A stretch of DNA of 33,738 bases from Bowdeniella nasicola (GCA_030537895.1 JAUNVA010000009.1:59353-93090); one strand, 5' to 3'; shown: positions 15,085-24,310, numbered from the stretch's first letter. Translations and numbers: made by a program. The notes: generated by a model from the sequence alone, not told the origin.

Positions 15085-15579
15085 GTGAGTGAACTCGCCG
15101 TCACCCTCCTGCGCCTCAGCTACCTCGTGCTGTTGTGGCTCTTCGTGCTGTTCTCACTGGGAGTACTACGGCGAGACATCTTCGGCACTACGGTGACGAC
15201 GCGCGGCCGCGGCCAGGCCGCTCGCCGTCCGGCTCGGAGCCCGAAACCCGCGCGCCAGCAGGTCAGCCCCCGCTCACGCGCCGCCGCGCCCCCCACGCGC
15301 CTCATCGTGACGCAGGGCCCACTCACGGGCTCGGCCGTTCCGCTCGGCTCTTCCGCGGTGATCGTCGGACGGGCCTCCTCGTGCACGCTCGTGCTCGATG
15401 ACCACTATTCGTCCAACCGACACGCCCGCTTCTTCCCGCACGAAGGCCGCTGGTACGTCGAGGACCTGGACTCCACGAACGGCACCTTCGTCGACGGCGA
15501 GCGCGTCTTCCAGGCCCGCCCCGTCGCCCCCGGGGTTCCCGTACGGATTGGACAGTCAACGATGGAGCTGCGGCGATGA
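15085..15579 (+). CDS. fhaB: FhaB (FipA-like): membrane-anchored FHA-domain protein
   Basis: 164 aa. A single N-terminal membrane segment (about residues 9-28) is followed by a basic, Pro/Arg-rich linker and a C-terminal FHA domain. The domain has VIVGRASSC (Gly95-Arg96), SSNRHA (Ser110, His113) and DLDSTNGTFVDGE (Asn132-Gly133). The TTVTT stretch just after the membrane segment lies where mycobacterial FhaB is phosphorylated, so it is a possible kinase target (inference). In mycobacteria the protein links kinase signalling to the division machinery. The start is GTG. The stop overlaps the pstP ATG by 4 bases. Confidence 0.94.
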   Translation: MSELAVTLLRLSYLVLLWLFVLFSLGVLRRDIFGTTVTTRGRGQAARRPARSPKPARQQVSPRSRAAAPPTRLIVTQGPLTGSAVPLGSSAVIVGRASSCTLVLDDHYSSNRHARFFPHEGRWYVEDLDSTNGTFVDGERVFQARPVAPGVPVRIGQSTMELRR

Positions 15580-16916
15580 GCGTCCAGTTCAGCTATGCGG
15601 TCCGTTCGGACGTCGGAGCGGTCCGCTCCGTCAACCAGGACTCGGCCTACGCCGGGCCTCACCTGCTCGTCCTCGCCGACGGCATGGGGGGCCCCGCCGG
15701 CGGTGATATCGCGTCCTCCGTGGCCGTGGCCCACCTCGTCCCCCTCGACGACGACACCCCCGGGGCGGATGATCTCATCCCGCTCCTGCGTGACGCGCTG
15801 GACTCCGCGCACGCCGAACTCATGAACCGCTCGGAGACCGACCCCGAGTTGAAGGGTCTCGGCACCACGTGCATCGCACTCCTGCGCTCGGGCACGAAAC
15901 TTGGGATGGTCCACATCGGCGACTCCCGCGCCTACATCTTGCGCGACGGCGTTCTGCACCAAATCACGACGGACCACACCTACGTTCAACACCTCGTGGA
16001 TCTCGGCCGGATCACCGCCGAAGAGGCGGAAAACCATCCGATGCGCAACATGGTGTTGCGCGCCCTCGGTGATAACGACGGTGAGGTCCAGCTCGACACC
16101 TCCATGCGGGAAGCCCACCCCGGCGAACGCTGGCTGCTCGCCTCCGATGGCCTCTTCGGCGTCGTCTCACACGAAACGATCACCGAGACGATGGTGGCCC
16201 TGCCCGACGTCGACGCCTGCGCGGACGAACTTATCCATCTCGCCCTGCGCGCTGGCGCCCCGGACAACGTCACCGTGATCGTGTGCGACATCTTGGACTC
16301 AAACCAGCTCCGGGACGGACACCAGCCCTCGACGACCCCGCAGTTCGTGGGCGCGGTCACAACCGACCGTCTCGCCCGCACCCGGGCCTGCGCTCACTCG
16401 GGCGCCGCGGGCCGCGCCGCCTCCCTACGCCCTGCGCGCACCCCGGAAGAGATGGAGCCCGAACCACGGCACCGTTCCTCGCGCGCCTTGCGTATCCTCG
16501 GTCGGTTGGCCGGGCTCACCCTTATCCTCGCGATCATCGCGGGGGGCCTCGCCGCCGGGTATGCCTGGACCCGCACCCAGTACTATGTGGCGGAAGACGA
16601 CGGCGTCGTGACCATCTTCCAGGGGATCCCCCAGGCGATCGGCCCGATCAAACTATCCGAGGTCTACGAGCACTCCGACGTGCGCGTGAGCGACCTCCCC
16701 GCCTACGCGAGCGAACGTCTCCGCACCCCGACCACGCGCCCCACCCTCGAGGAGGCACGGGACGTAGTCCGCAACTTTGAAGACCTCGCCACCCCGGCCC
16801 CAAGCCCCACGCCCGGGCCGAGTCCATACCCGAGCCCCACCGAGACGCCGAGCCCGAGCGAGTCTGCGACCCCGCGGGCACGCGCCGCCACATCGGAGGC
16901 CACATGGCGACTGTAG
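15576..16916 (+). CDS. pstP: PstP: PP2C-family Ser/Thr phosphatase
   Basis: 446 aa. An N-terminal PP2C domain (about 5-240) carries the metal-binding residues Asp22 (NQDSAY), Asp35-Gly36 (LADGMGG), Asp191-Gly192 (SDGLFG) and Asp230-Asn231 (PDNVTV). A flexible linker, one membrane helix (about 309-331) and an outside domain of about 85 residues follow. It ends in a Pro/Ser/Thr-rich tail (SPTPGPSPYPSP-like). It removes phosphates placed by PknA and PknB. This is the normal architecture of mycobacterial PstP, though that protein is a little longer. The last 13 bases overlap rodA. Confidence 0.95.
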   Translation: MSVQFSYAVRSDVGAVRSVNQDSAYAGPHLLVLADGMGGPAGGDIASSVAVAHLVPLDDDTPGADDLIPLLRDALDSAHAELMNRSETDPELKGLGTTCIALLRSGTKLGMVHIGDSRAYILRDGVLHQITTDHTYVQHLVDLGRITAEEAENHPMRNMVLRALGDNDGEVQLDTSMREAHPGERWLLASDGLFGVVSHETITETMVALPDVDACADELIHLALRAGAPDNVTVIVCDILDSNQLRDGHQPSTTPQFVGAVTTDRLARTRACAHSGAAGRAASLRPARTPEEMEPEPRHRSSRALRILGRLAGLTLILAIIAGGLAAGYAWTRTQYYVAEDDGVVTIFQGIPQAIGPIKLSEVYEHSDVRVSDLPAYASERLRTPTTRPTLEEARDVVRNFEDLATPAPSPTPGPSPYPSPTETPSPSESATPRARAATSEATWRL

Positions 16917-18352
16917 CCATGCGCCCGGCACGCAGCGGTCGCCTCACAGAGCTGCTGCTCATGATTCCGGCGCTCGCGCTCGGCCTGTACGCCTACGTGC
17001 AGGTGGGGCTCGCCATCGACGGCGCCCCGCCGGCCCGCCTGACCACGTACGCCCTGGCGTTCACGGTGCTCGCGATCCTCACCCACATCATCGTGCGCTG
17101 GCGCGCACCGTACGCGGACCCGGTGATCTTGCCCATCGCGATGGCTCTCAACGGGATCGGGCTCGCCATGATCGCGCGCCTCGATCTCGCCTACGAAGCG
17201 CAGGGCAGCGCAAGCCACCGGTTCGCGACCGGCCAGATGCAGTGGACCGTCCTGGGAATCGTGTTGTGCCTCGCCGTCGTCCTGCTCTTGAAGGACCACC
17301 GCACCCTGCGGCGGTTCACCTATCTCTCGCTCGTCGGCGGCCTCATCCTGCTCCTCATGCCGCTGCTTCCCGTCCTTGGCAAAACGATCAACGGCTCCCG
17401 CATCTGGATCGGGCTCGGCCCCTTCTCCTTCCAACCGGCCGAGATCGCGAAGATCCTGCTCGCCATCTTCTTTGCCGGCTACCTGGCTGCTGAGCGCGAC
17501 AATCTCGCACTCGCGGGTTCGAGGATCCTGGGCCTGCAGCTGCCGCGACTGCGCCACTTCGGTCCCATCTGCCTGGCCTGGGCGGTCGCCGTCCTCGTGC
17601 TCGTGTTCGAGAAAGACCTTGGGACTTCACTACTCTTTTTCGGCCTGTTCGTCGCGATGCTCTATGTGGCCACCGAGCGTACCTCGTGGATTGTCATCGG
17701 ACTCACCATGTTCAGCGGTGCCGTCATCGTCGCGGGCTCGATGTTCTCCCACGTCTACGCCCGCTACGAGATCTGGCGCGATCCCCTCTCCGCAGAGCTC
17801 TACAGCCGCAGCCCGGGTGGGTCCTACCAGCTCGTCCAGGGCATGTTCGGCATGGCTCAGGGCGGCCTCATGGGAACGGGCTGGGGCTACGGCCATCCCG
17901 AACTGGTCTACGCCGCCCACTCGGACTCCATCACCGCCTCCCTCGGCGAGGAACTCGGACTCACGGGACTCTTCGCGATCCTCATGCTCTATCTGATTCT
18001 CGCGCTGCGGGGCATCCGCGTGGGGCTCTCGATCCGCGACGCGTTCGGCAAGCTGCTCTGCGGTGGCCTCGCGTTCGTGATTGCCTTCCAGGTGTTCGTC
18101 GTCGTTGGTGGCATCACCCGGGTCATTCCCCTCACCGGCCTCACTTTGCCCTTCCTCGCACAGGGCGGGTCCTCTCTTGGCGCGAACTGGATGATCGTCG
18201 GCCTACTGCTGCGCATGTCGAATGGCGCACGCCAGCCGGGTAACGCGACGGGCCGCGCGCCGAGCCCCCAGGTGGTCGACGGTCCCGTCCCGCCGCGGAT
18301 CGGCGACCTGTCCGACGACGCCCACGCGACCGAGGAGGTACGGCTCACGTGA
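16904..18352 (+). CDS. rodA: RodA/FtsW-family peptidoglycan glycosyltransferase (SEDS)
   Basis: 482 aa, with about twelve membrane segments. SEDS family landmarks are KTINGSRIWIGLGPFSFQPAEIAK (about 160-185), FEKDLGTSLLFF (about 230-242), GGSYQLVQGMFGMAQGGLMGTGWG (about 305-328) and the late LPFLAQGGSSLGANWM. It polymerises glycan strands from lipid II at the membrane. Pairing with the class B penicillin-binding protein that follows marks it as RodA (elongation) rather than FtsW. It starts at ATG with GGAGG upstream, inside the end of pstP. The C-terminal cytoplasmic tail is charged and could be a kinase target (inference). Confidence 0.95.
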   Translation: MATVAMRPARSGRLTELLLMIPALALGLYAYVQVGLAIDGAPPARLTTYALAFTVLAILTHIIVRWRAPYADPVILPIAMALNGIGLAMIARLDLAYEAQGSASHRFATGQMQWTVLGIVLCLAVVLLLKDHRTLRRFTYLSLVGGLILLLMPLLPVLGKTINGSRIWIGLGPFSFQPAEIAKILLAIFFAGYLAAERDNLALAGSRILGLQLPRLRHFGPICLAWAVAVLVLVFEKDLGTSLLFFGLFVAMLYVATERTSWIVIGLTMFSGAVIVAGSMFSHVYARYEIWRDPLSAELYSRSPGGSYQLVQGMFGMAQGGLMGTGWGYGHPELVYAAHSDSITASLGEELGLTGLFAILMLYLILALRGIRVGLSIRDAFGKLLCGGLAFVIAFQVFVVVGGITRVIPLTGLTLPFLAQGGSSLGANWMIVGLLLRMSNGARQPGNATGRAPSPQVVDGPVPPRIGDLSDDAHATEEVRLT

Positions 18353-19803
18353 ACCGTCCGCTGCGCCGCCTCGCCGTCGTCATGATGGGCATGTTCTGCG
18401 CCCTGCTCATCTCGACGACGACGATCCAGTTCTTCCAAGCCCCCGCCCTCAACGCGGATTCCCGCAATGTACGCGAGATCTACCGCGAATACGGGCGCGA
18501 CCGGGGTCCCATCATCGTGGCCGGTGAGACCATCGCGTCCTCGCAGCCCGTCGACGACGTCTACCGCTACCAGCGCACCTACGCCAACGGGCCCCTGTAC
18601 GCGCCCGTGACCGGCTATTTCGCGACGGCGTTCAACTCCTCCACGGGTCTCGAACGCTCCGAGAGCCAAGTGCTGAACGGCACCGCAGACTCCCTACTTG
18701 TCTCCCGCCTGCAGGACCTCATCACCGGTAAGCAGCCGAAGGGCGGCTCCCTCGAACTCACGTTAGATCCTGCCGCCCAGCAGGCCGCCTGGGACGCGCT
18801 CGGAGACCAGGCGGGCGCCGTCGTCGCGGTGGAACCGGCGAGCGGCAACATTCTCGCGCTCGTCTCGAAACCGTCCTACGATCCGAATGCGCTAGCGACC
18901 CACGACCGCGACGCCGCCCGAGCCGCCTGGGAGCAGCTCACGAACGATCCCGCACACCCGCTGAATTCGCGCGCAACGGGGCCAACCACCTACCCGCCTG
19001 GGTCGATCTTCAAACTCGTGACGACGGCGGCCTACCTTGAGGACAACGGCGGGGACGCCAGCCAGAGTGTCCCGACGGATGCCACGTTCACATTGCCGGG
19101 TTCCTCCACCGTCATGCACAACCCGGGCCGGGGCACCTGCGGATCCGGCGACACGGGACCCCTGTCCTTCGCATTCGCACGCTCGTGTAACACCACGTTT
19201 GCGCAACTGGCCCTTTCGCTCGGGACCGATCGCCTACGCGACCAGGCCTCCGCGTTCGGATTCGAGAACACCTGGCACGTACCAACGAAGGTGTCACCCT
19301 CCACCGTCGGCGACATCACGAACGACGCGCAGCTCGCCATGAGCGGGATCGGCCAGTATGAAGTGCGTGTGACGCCGCTGCAGATGGCGATGGTCGGCGC
19401 GGCAATCGCGAACCACGGCGTCCTCATGGAACCGCACCTGGTCGCGACCGTGCGCGACGCCGACCTCACCGTGCGCTCACGTACCACGCCGAAGGAATAT
19501 TCCCGACCAATCTCGGCGACGACGGCGGCCACCCTCACCGAACTCATGCGCGGCGTCGTGACCGAGGGCACCGGCACACCGGTGGCCATCCCCGGCGTGG
19601 ACGTCGCCGCGAAGACCGGGACGGCGCAGACCGGCAACGACTCACACGCTCACGCGTGGATCGTGGCGTTCGCGCCGATCGTCGACCCGCAGATCGCGGT
19701 TGCGGTTCTCGTGGAGAACGGGGGTGCCGCCGGGGCGGCGGCCGACGGCGGTCACACGGCCGGCCCGATCGCGAAGCGGGTGCTCGAGGCGGTGGTCAAA
19801 TGA
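18349..19803 (+). CDS. pbpA: PbpA: class B penicillin-binding protein (transpeptidase)
   Basis: 484 aa. One N-terminal membrane anchor (about residues 8-28) is followed by a small non-catalytic domain and a transpeptidase domain. Active-site motifs are SIFK (Ser219-Lys222), SCN (279-281) and KTG (422-424). It cross-links peptidoglycan outside the cell as the partner of RodA. It lacks the long N-terminal pedestal of PBP2/PBP3 types, as mycobacterial PbpA does. It starts at GTG, overlapping the rodA stop (GTGA). A GAGGAGG about 12 nt upstream is a rather distant ribosome binding site. Confidence 0.95.
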   Translation: MNRPLRRLAVVMMGMFCALLISTTTIQFFQAPALNADSRNVREIYREYGRDRGPIIVAGETIASSQPVDDVYRYQRTYANGPLYAPVTGYFATAFNSSTGLERSESQVLNGTADSLLVSRLQDLITGKQPKGGSLELTLDPAAQQAAWDALGDQAGAVVAVEPASGNILALVSKPSYDPNALATHDRDAARAAWEQLTNDPAHPLNSRATGPTTYPPGSIFKLVTTAAYLEDNGGDASQSVPTDATFTLPGSSTVMHNPGRGTCGSGDTGPLSFAFARSCNTTFAQLALSLGTDRLRDQASAFGFENTWHVPTKVSPSTVGDITNDAQLAMSGIGQYEVRVTPLQMAMVGAAIANHGVLMEPHLVATVRDADLTVRSRTTPKEYSRPISATTAATLTELMRGVVTEGTGTPVAIPGVDVAAKTGTAQTGNDSHAHAWIVAFAPIVDPQIAVAVLVENGGAAGAAADGGHTAGPIAKRVLEAVVK

Positions 19804-20726
19804 GCGGGCACCCTGAGTCGCGCCGGGTCGGCGCGCTCGTCGCCGACCGATTCCGCCTCCGTGAGCGCCTGGCCGACGGGGGCATGGGTGAGGTATGGCG
19901 TGCACTCGATACCCACGACGGCGGCGAGGTGGCGCTAAAACTGCTGCGCGCCGAACTGCGCGAAGATCCGCTCCTACGTCAACGTCTGGCCACCGAGGCC
20001 CGAAACATCGCGATGCTGGATCACCCCTCCATCGCCGCCTTCGTCGCGAATGGGCGCACCGGAGAGACTGACTACTTGGCGTTACGCTTCGTCCCCGGGG
20101 TCGCCCTCAGCACACTCATCGGCCCGGGCGCGGGCCACGGCGAGCTCACCTTCACGCGGGCCGCGCGGATCCTCGGGCATACGGCCCGTGCTCTCGCCCA
20201 CGCCCACGAGCGCGGGATCGTGCACCGGGATGTCAAACCCGCAAACATCCTGGTTGGTACCAATCCCGATGGCACCGACACCGTCACCGTCACGGATTTC
20301 GGGATTTCGCTCGGCGACGACGCCCCGAATCTCACCGCGACGGGTCGCGTCATGGGGACCGCCGACTATTTGGCGCCCGAACGGGCGCGCGGTGCCGCGA
20401 CCTCGGCTAGCACCGACATGTACGCACTTGGCGTGACCGCCTTCGAGGTCTTCGCCGGTTACCGCCCCTACTCGGGGCCGAACCCGATCGCCGTCGCCAT
20501 GCGCCACGTGAGCGACCCGATCCCGCCTCTTCCCGCGCGGGTACCCGCCCCGCTTTCGGACCTGGTATACGACCTGCTCGCGAAGGAACCCGAGGAACGG
20601 CCCGAATCCGCGCATCACGTCGCCGAGCGATTCTTCACTTTTTGTGTACCCGATAGCCTGTCCACACCACCTGCTCCCGCGGCCTTGGCGTCGGGTGCAG
20701 CCAGCTCCAAGGAGGAACCGTGGTAG
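19800..20726 (+). CDS. pknA: PknA-position Ser/Thr protein kinase, no membrane segment
   Basis: 308 aa. A complete kinase domain (about 17-285) has the Gly loop LADGGMGEVW, ATP Lys47, catalytic Asp144-Lys146-Asn149 (HRDVKPAN), Asp166 (TDFG) and APERARG. M. tuberculosis PknA (431 aa) continues into a membrane helix and an outside tail. This protein stops about 25 residues after the kinase domain with an Ala/Ser/Pro-rich end, so it should be cytosolic. It starts at ATG, overlapping the pbpA stop (ATGA). The frame is open further upstream but only as a shadow of pbpA. The last 7 bases overlap pknB. Confidence 0.93.
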   Translation: MSGHPESRRVGALVADRFRLRERLADGGMGEVWRALDTHDGGEVALKLLRAELREDPLLRQRLATEARNIAMLDHPSIAAFVANGRTGETDYLALRFVPGVALSTLIGPGAGHGELTFTRAARILGHTARALAHAHERGIVHRDVKPANILVGTNPDGTDTVTVTDFGISLGDDAPNLTATGRVMGTADYLAPERARGAATSASTDMYALGVTAFEVFAGYRPYSGPNPIAVAMRHVSDPIPPLPARVPAPLSDLVYDLLAKEPEERPESAHHVAERFFTFCVPDSLSTPPAPAALASGAASSKEEPW

Positions 20727-22561
20727 AGCACACTCCGCCCCTACTCGCCGGTCGCTACGAGATCGGCGAGCTGATTGGGCGTGGCGGCATGGCCGAGGTC
20801 CATATCGGCCGTGACGTCCGCCTCTCGCGGCGCGTGGCAATCAAGCTGCTGCGGGAAGACCTCGCGCGCGACCCCGTCTTCCTCGCGCGCTTCCGTCGCG
20901 AGGCACAAAGCTCCGCCGCTCTGAACCATCAGGCAATCGTCGCGGTCTATGACACGGGCGAGGAGACGATCCAGTCCGCGCGCACCGGCGAGGAACTGCA
21001 GATCCCCTACATCATCATGGAGTATGTCGAGGGCCATACCGTGCGCGACCTCCTCCAAGAGGGTGCTGCCGTTCCGATCGACGAGGCCGTCCAGATCGTC
21101 TCCGGCGTCCTCGGCGCGCTCGATTACGCACATCGGGTGGGGATCGTGCACCGCGACATCAAGCCGGGCAACATCATGCTCACGCCCGCGGGCGACGTGA
21201 AGGTGATGGATTTCGGAATCGCTCGGGCGATGGCCGACTCCCAGGCCACGATGACCCAGGCGAACGCCGTCGTCGGCACCGCCCAGTACCTCTCCCCCGA
21301 ACAGGCGCGCGGTGAGGTTGTCGATGCTCGTTCCGACCTGTATTCCACCGGATGTCTGCTCTTCGAGCTGCTGACGGGTCAGCCGCCGTTCGCGGGGGAC
21401 TCGGCGGTCGCGATTGCCTATCAGCACGTGCGGGAGACCCCACGGACGCCCTCCTCGATCGCACCAGACATCCCCGAGGCGCTCGACCGTGTCGTCTTGA
21501 AATCCCTCGCGAAGGACCGTGAGCAACGCTACTCCGATGCCTCCGAGATGCGCTCCGACCTCCTGGCGGCAGCCCGCGGCGGGACCGTGAGCGCACCGTC
21601 GACTGCCGTGTGGGGCGTGGCCGGTGGCGTCGCGCCCGGCGCAGCGACGACGGTCGCCTCCGCTATCCCGCCCACCACGGAGAGCTGGAGCCCGCAGGCG
21701 ACCCATGCTGGGGAGCCCGCCACCTCCACGCAAGCCGCGATCGTGGACCGCCCACGCTCGAGCTCTCGGTGGGTATGGGGCCTGCTCGCCTTCCTCGTCG
21801 TGATCCTCGCGGTCGCGGCCGCCTACCTCGTGATGAATCGGGAGAAGGCGCCGCAGGAGCCGCCCGAGGTGACCGTCCCCGAACTGGAGGGGCTGAACCA
21901 GCGCGGCGTCAAGAACGCGCTCGAGGCAGTCAAACTCTCGATGGACATCGGCGAGCCTGTCGCCGACGACGACGTCCCCGAGGGCTTGTTCGTCTCCTCC
22001 GAACCGGCGCCGGGGGCAACCGCGCATGAGGGAGACACCGTCGTCGTGCACTTCTCCTCGGGACCGGGCGACGTAACCGTGCCCGACGTGAAGGGCCGCA
22101 CCCAGGACGAAGCACGCCAGCTGCTGAAGGACGCGGGCATCGAGATCTCCCGAGTGGAGAGCGAGGACGCCCCGAAGATGGAGAAGGATCAGGCGCTGCG
22201 CACCGACCCGGAGGCGGGCGCCACGATCGGCAAGGGCGAATCCGTGGTGCTCTACGTTGCGACCGGGCTCGTCGACGTCGAAGAACTCAAGGGGATGGAT
22301 GGCAACGAGGCCGCTCAGTTGCTGTCCGACCTGGGCCTGCTCTCGCGGTCGACGACGTCTCCGAGTAACGACGTCGACCCCGGTCAGGTGGTCTCACAGG
22401 ACCCGGGCCCGGGTAAGGTGCCGGTCGGATCCACCATCAACCTCGTGATCGGTACAGAACCACCGCCGGAAGAGACGCCGGAGCCGCCGCCCGCGCCAAG
22501 TCAGGATCCGGCGCCGACACCGAGCGAGTCCGGGAACCCGAGCGAACAGCCCAAGGACTAG
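20720..22561 (+). CDS. pknB: PknB: transmembrane Ser/Thr kinase with PASTA domains
   Basis: 613 aa. The kinase domain (about 13-275) has Lys42, HRDIKPGN (Asp146, Lys148, Asn151), Asp164 (MDFG) and an activation loop with Thr-rich QATMTQ. A juxtamembrane linker (about 285-350) and one membrane helix (351-372) follow. Outside are three PASTA repeats, starting VTVPELEG (about 384), VTVPDVKG (about 450) and the divergent VDVEELKG (about 516), then a Pro/Glu-rich tail. PASTA domains sense muropeptides or lipid II and steer growth. Mycobacterial PknB has four PASTA units, so this one is shorter. It starts at GTG with AAGGAGG 4 nt upstream. The end overlaps convergent trpG by 4 bases. Confidence 0.96.
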   Translation: MVEHTPPLLAGRYEIGELIGRGGMAEVHIGRDVRLSRRVAIKLLREDLARDPVFLARFRREAQSSAALNHQAIVAVYDTGEETIQSARTGEELQIPYIIMEYVEGHTVRDLLQEGAAVPIDEAVQIVSGVLGALDYAHRVGIVHRDIKPGNIMLTPAGDVKVMDFGIARAMADSQATMTQANAVVGTAQYLSPEQARGEVVDARSDLYSTGCLLFELLTGQPPFAGDSAVAIAYQHVRETPRTPSSIAPDIPEALDRVVLKSLAKDREQRYSDASEMRSDLLAAARGGTVSAPSTAVWGVAGGVAPGAATTVASAIPPTTESWSPQATHAGEPATSTQAAIVDRPRSSSRWVWGLLAFLVVILAVAAAYLVMNREKAPQEPPEVTVPELEGLNQRGVKNALEAVKLSMDIGEPVADDDVPEGLFVSSEPAPGATAHEGDTVVVHFSSGPGDVTVPDVKGRTQDEARQLLKDAGIEISRVESEDAPKMEKDQALRTDPEAGATIGKGESVVLYVATGLVDVEELKGMDGNEAAQLLSDLGLLSRSTTSPSNDVDPGQVVSQDPGPGKVPVGSTINLVIGTEPPPEETPEPPPAPSQDPAPTPSESGNPSEQPKD

Positions 22562-23181
22562 TGGCGCGCCGCGCAGAGAGTTAACCAGTTGGCAAGGAGG
22601 CGATAGCCCTCTGCGGTGAGGATCGATTCGGGGTGGAACTGCACACCGAAGGCCGGCGCGGTGCGGTGGCGCACCGCCTGGATCGTGCCATCCGGCGACG
22701 TGGCACTCACCTCGAGTTCACTCGGCACCGAGGCGCGGTCGATGACGAGCGAGTGATAGCGCGCCACCCGCATGGGGTTCGCAATCCCCTCGAACAGGTC
22801 CCGTCCGTCGTGGTCCACATCGTCGGCCTTGCCGTGCACGAGCTCGGGTGCGTGCGCGATGCGCGCACCACACACTTCCCCAAGAGCCTGGTGGCCCAGA
22901 CACACGCCGAGCATGGGCACGCCCGCGGCCAGACAGGCCTCGATAATGGCTTCGCTGCGACCGGCGTCGCGTGGCGTGCCGGGACCCGGCGAGATCATGA
23001 TCCCGTCGACGTCCTCGACGTTGCGGGGGGCGATGTCATTGCGGACGACCTCCACGTTCGCGCCGAGGTCTCGCACGTAGGCGACGATCGTGTGGACGAA
23101 CGAGTCGAAATTATCGACCATGCGGATTCGCAGGCCCGCTCCGACCTGGTCGAGATCCGCGGGGCGCGTGGGTGCTGTCAT
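22558..23181 (-). CDS. trpG: Anthranilate/para-aminobenzoate synthase glutamine amidotransferase subunit
   Basis: 207 aa class I glutamine amidotransferase. Catalytic Cys94 (LGVCLGHQ), His183 and Glu185 (FGVQFHPES), and the N-terminal VDNFDSFV and ISPGPGTP motifs define TrpG/PabA. It supplies ammonia from glutamine to chorismate for anthranilate or 4-amino-4-deoxychorismate. The partner subunit is not in the window, so the pathway (tryptophan or folate) is open. Convergence with pknB matches mycobacteria. TAGGCT (23188-23193, minus strand) ends only 6 nt before the ATG, which suggests a leaderless mRNA. Confidence 0.94.
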   Translation of the reverse strand: MTAPTRPADLDQVGAGLRIRMVDNFDSFVHTIVAYVRDLGANVEVVRNDIAPRNVEDVDGIMISPGPGTPRDAGRSEAIIEACLAAGVPMLGVCLGHQALGEVCGARIAHAPELVHGKADDVDHDGRDLFEGIANPMRVARYHSLVIDRASVPSELEVSATSPDGTIQAVRHRTAPAFGVQFHPESILTAEGYRLLANWLTLCAARH

Positions 23182-23239
23182 GGCCCTAGCCTAGTTGCCT
23201 CGCCGAGCGCGGCAGCACGCAGCCACGTCGCGGGGATGG

Positions 23240-23401
23240 TCAGCCGACGTCGAGCCCACCCTGCTGGAAGGGCATATAGGGCTCGATCACGGGGAAGACG
23301 TATTCGAAGAGCACGAACACGACCGCGAGCGCGATGAGTAGTGCGAGGATCACCCGCACCCACGTGGGGCCGGGCAGTAGACGCCAGAGTGCTCCATACA
23401 T
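23240..23401 (-). CDS. Small conserved actinobacterial membrane protein (53 aa)
   Basis: The 53-residue product begins MYGALWRLLPGPTWVRV, followed by one membrane helix (about residues 14-36) and an outward tail ending in PFQQGGLDVG. The LPGP-W-VR start and the position beside sortase E and trpG match short proteins found at this place in many actinobacteria. No function is known to me. The ATG follows the sortase stop without a gap (TAAATG), so it is translated from the sortase mRNA. Ribosome-binding-like GGAG within the gene is not informative. Confidence 0.8.
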   Translation of the reverse strand: MYGALWRLLPGPTWVRVILALLIALAVVFVLFEYVFPVIEPYMPFQQGGLDVG

Positions 23402-24310
23402 TTATTTCTCCAAGAGCGCGTCGGGCATGCCCTCATCGCGCGGGATCCAGTACTCAAACTCGGAGTACACGATGTAGCGCTCGCGCGTGGACATGAGCGG
23501 GTGGCAGGTCGTGAGCGTAAGGTGGGGCGTATCCGCCTCGACGCCGGGCTGATGGGGCACGGGTAGCAAGACCTGGCCGTCGTTGGGGTTCACGACCTCG
23601 TGTCCGGTGACGGAAAAGACGATCCAGGCGCTGTCCCCCTCGACAATGAGTTCGTCGCCGGGTTGCAGGTCCTGGATGTTTTGGAAGACGGCGCCACGCG
23701 TCATACGGTGCGCGGCGAGGCCCGCGTTGCCGACCTCTCCGATGGACGCGGTATCCGGATAGTGTCCGACCAGACCGTGGTCCAACACGTTCGCATAGGA
23801 CAGGCCCTCCGCGATGGCAAGCGTCGAGGAACCCCACCGCGGTACGTAGAGCTTCGCGAACGGTTCATTGCTGCCGCGCGGCTGGATCACGGGCGGCGCG
23901 TCCGTATGACGTTCAGCCCTCTGCACGACTTCGGGTTCGAATACGCCGTCGAGTTCGGCGACGGCGACCGAGTTGTTTTCGCTGGCTTCGATGTTCGTCC
24001 ACCACAGTTGCCAGACGAGGAAGAGCCCGATGAACGCCCCCGCGGTGAAGAGCACTTCACCCATGATGAGCAGGGCGAGGTCGGCGGGCCTGCGCCGGCG
24101 TGGGTGCGAACGCCGCCGCGCGGAATGGCGTCCGGCGCCGGAGGACGTGGTGCTCGACGGGGTGGAAACCGCACTCGCTCCAGGGGATCGCGACGCCGAA
24201 GCGGCGGCTGTGCCCTCGCCCGGGGCGGGTGGGAAGAGATCCGTGGCGTCGTCGGTTGGTGGCGGCGGTGGGGTGCGGTGCAGAGATCGCCGCGGAGGAT
24301 CCGGTGTCAT
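23402..24310 (-). CDS. srtE: Class E sortase
   Basis: 302 aa. A long cytoplasmic Pro/Ser/Thr- and Arg-rich head (about 1-75) is followed by one membrane helix (about 78-100) and a sortase barrel. Catalytic residues are His201 (GLAAHRM), Cys269 (LTLTTCHP) and an Arg at 276 or 278 (STRER). Class E enzymes anchor surface proteins carrying LAxTG-type signals in high-GC actinobacteria. No substrate with such a signal is seen in the window. The start ATG overlaps the DUF881 stop (ATGA), with GGAAGG upstream. The extra-long disordered head is basic near the membrane and could be a kinase target (inference). Confidence 0.93.
   Translation of the reverse strand: MTPDPPRRSLHRTPPPPPTDDATDLFPPAPGEGTAAASASRSPGASAVSTPSSTTSSGAGRHSARRRSHPRRRRPADLALLIMGEVLFTAGAFIGLFLVWQLWWTNIEASENNSVAVAELDGVFEPEVVQRAERHTDAPPVIQPRGSNEPFAKLYVPRWGSSTLAIAEGLSYANVLDHGLVGHYPDTASIGEVGNAGLAAHRMTRGAVFQNIQDLQPGDELIVEGDSAWIVFSVTGHEVVNPNDGQVLLPVPHQPGVEADTPHLTLTTCHPLMSTRERYIVYSEFEYWIPRDEGMPDALLEK

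Noticed and set aside
20741..22051. 436-codon open frame on the minus strand opposite pknB
   Set aside because: Shadow of pknB with Arg/Gly/Asp-rich composition and no ribosome binding site or domain.
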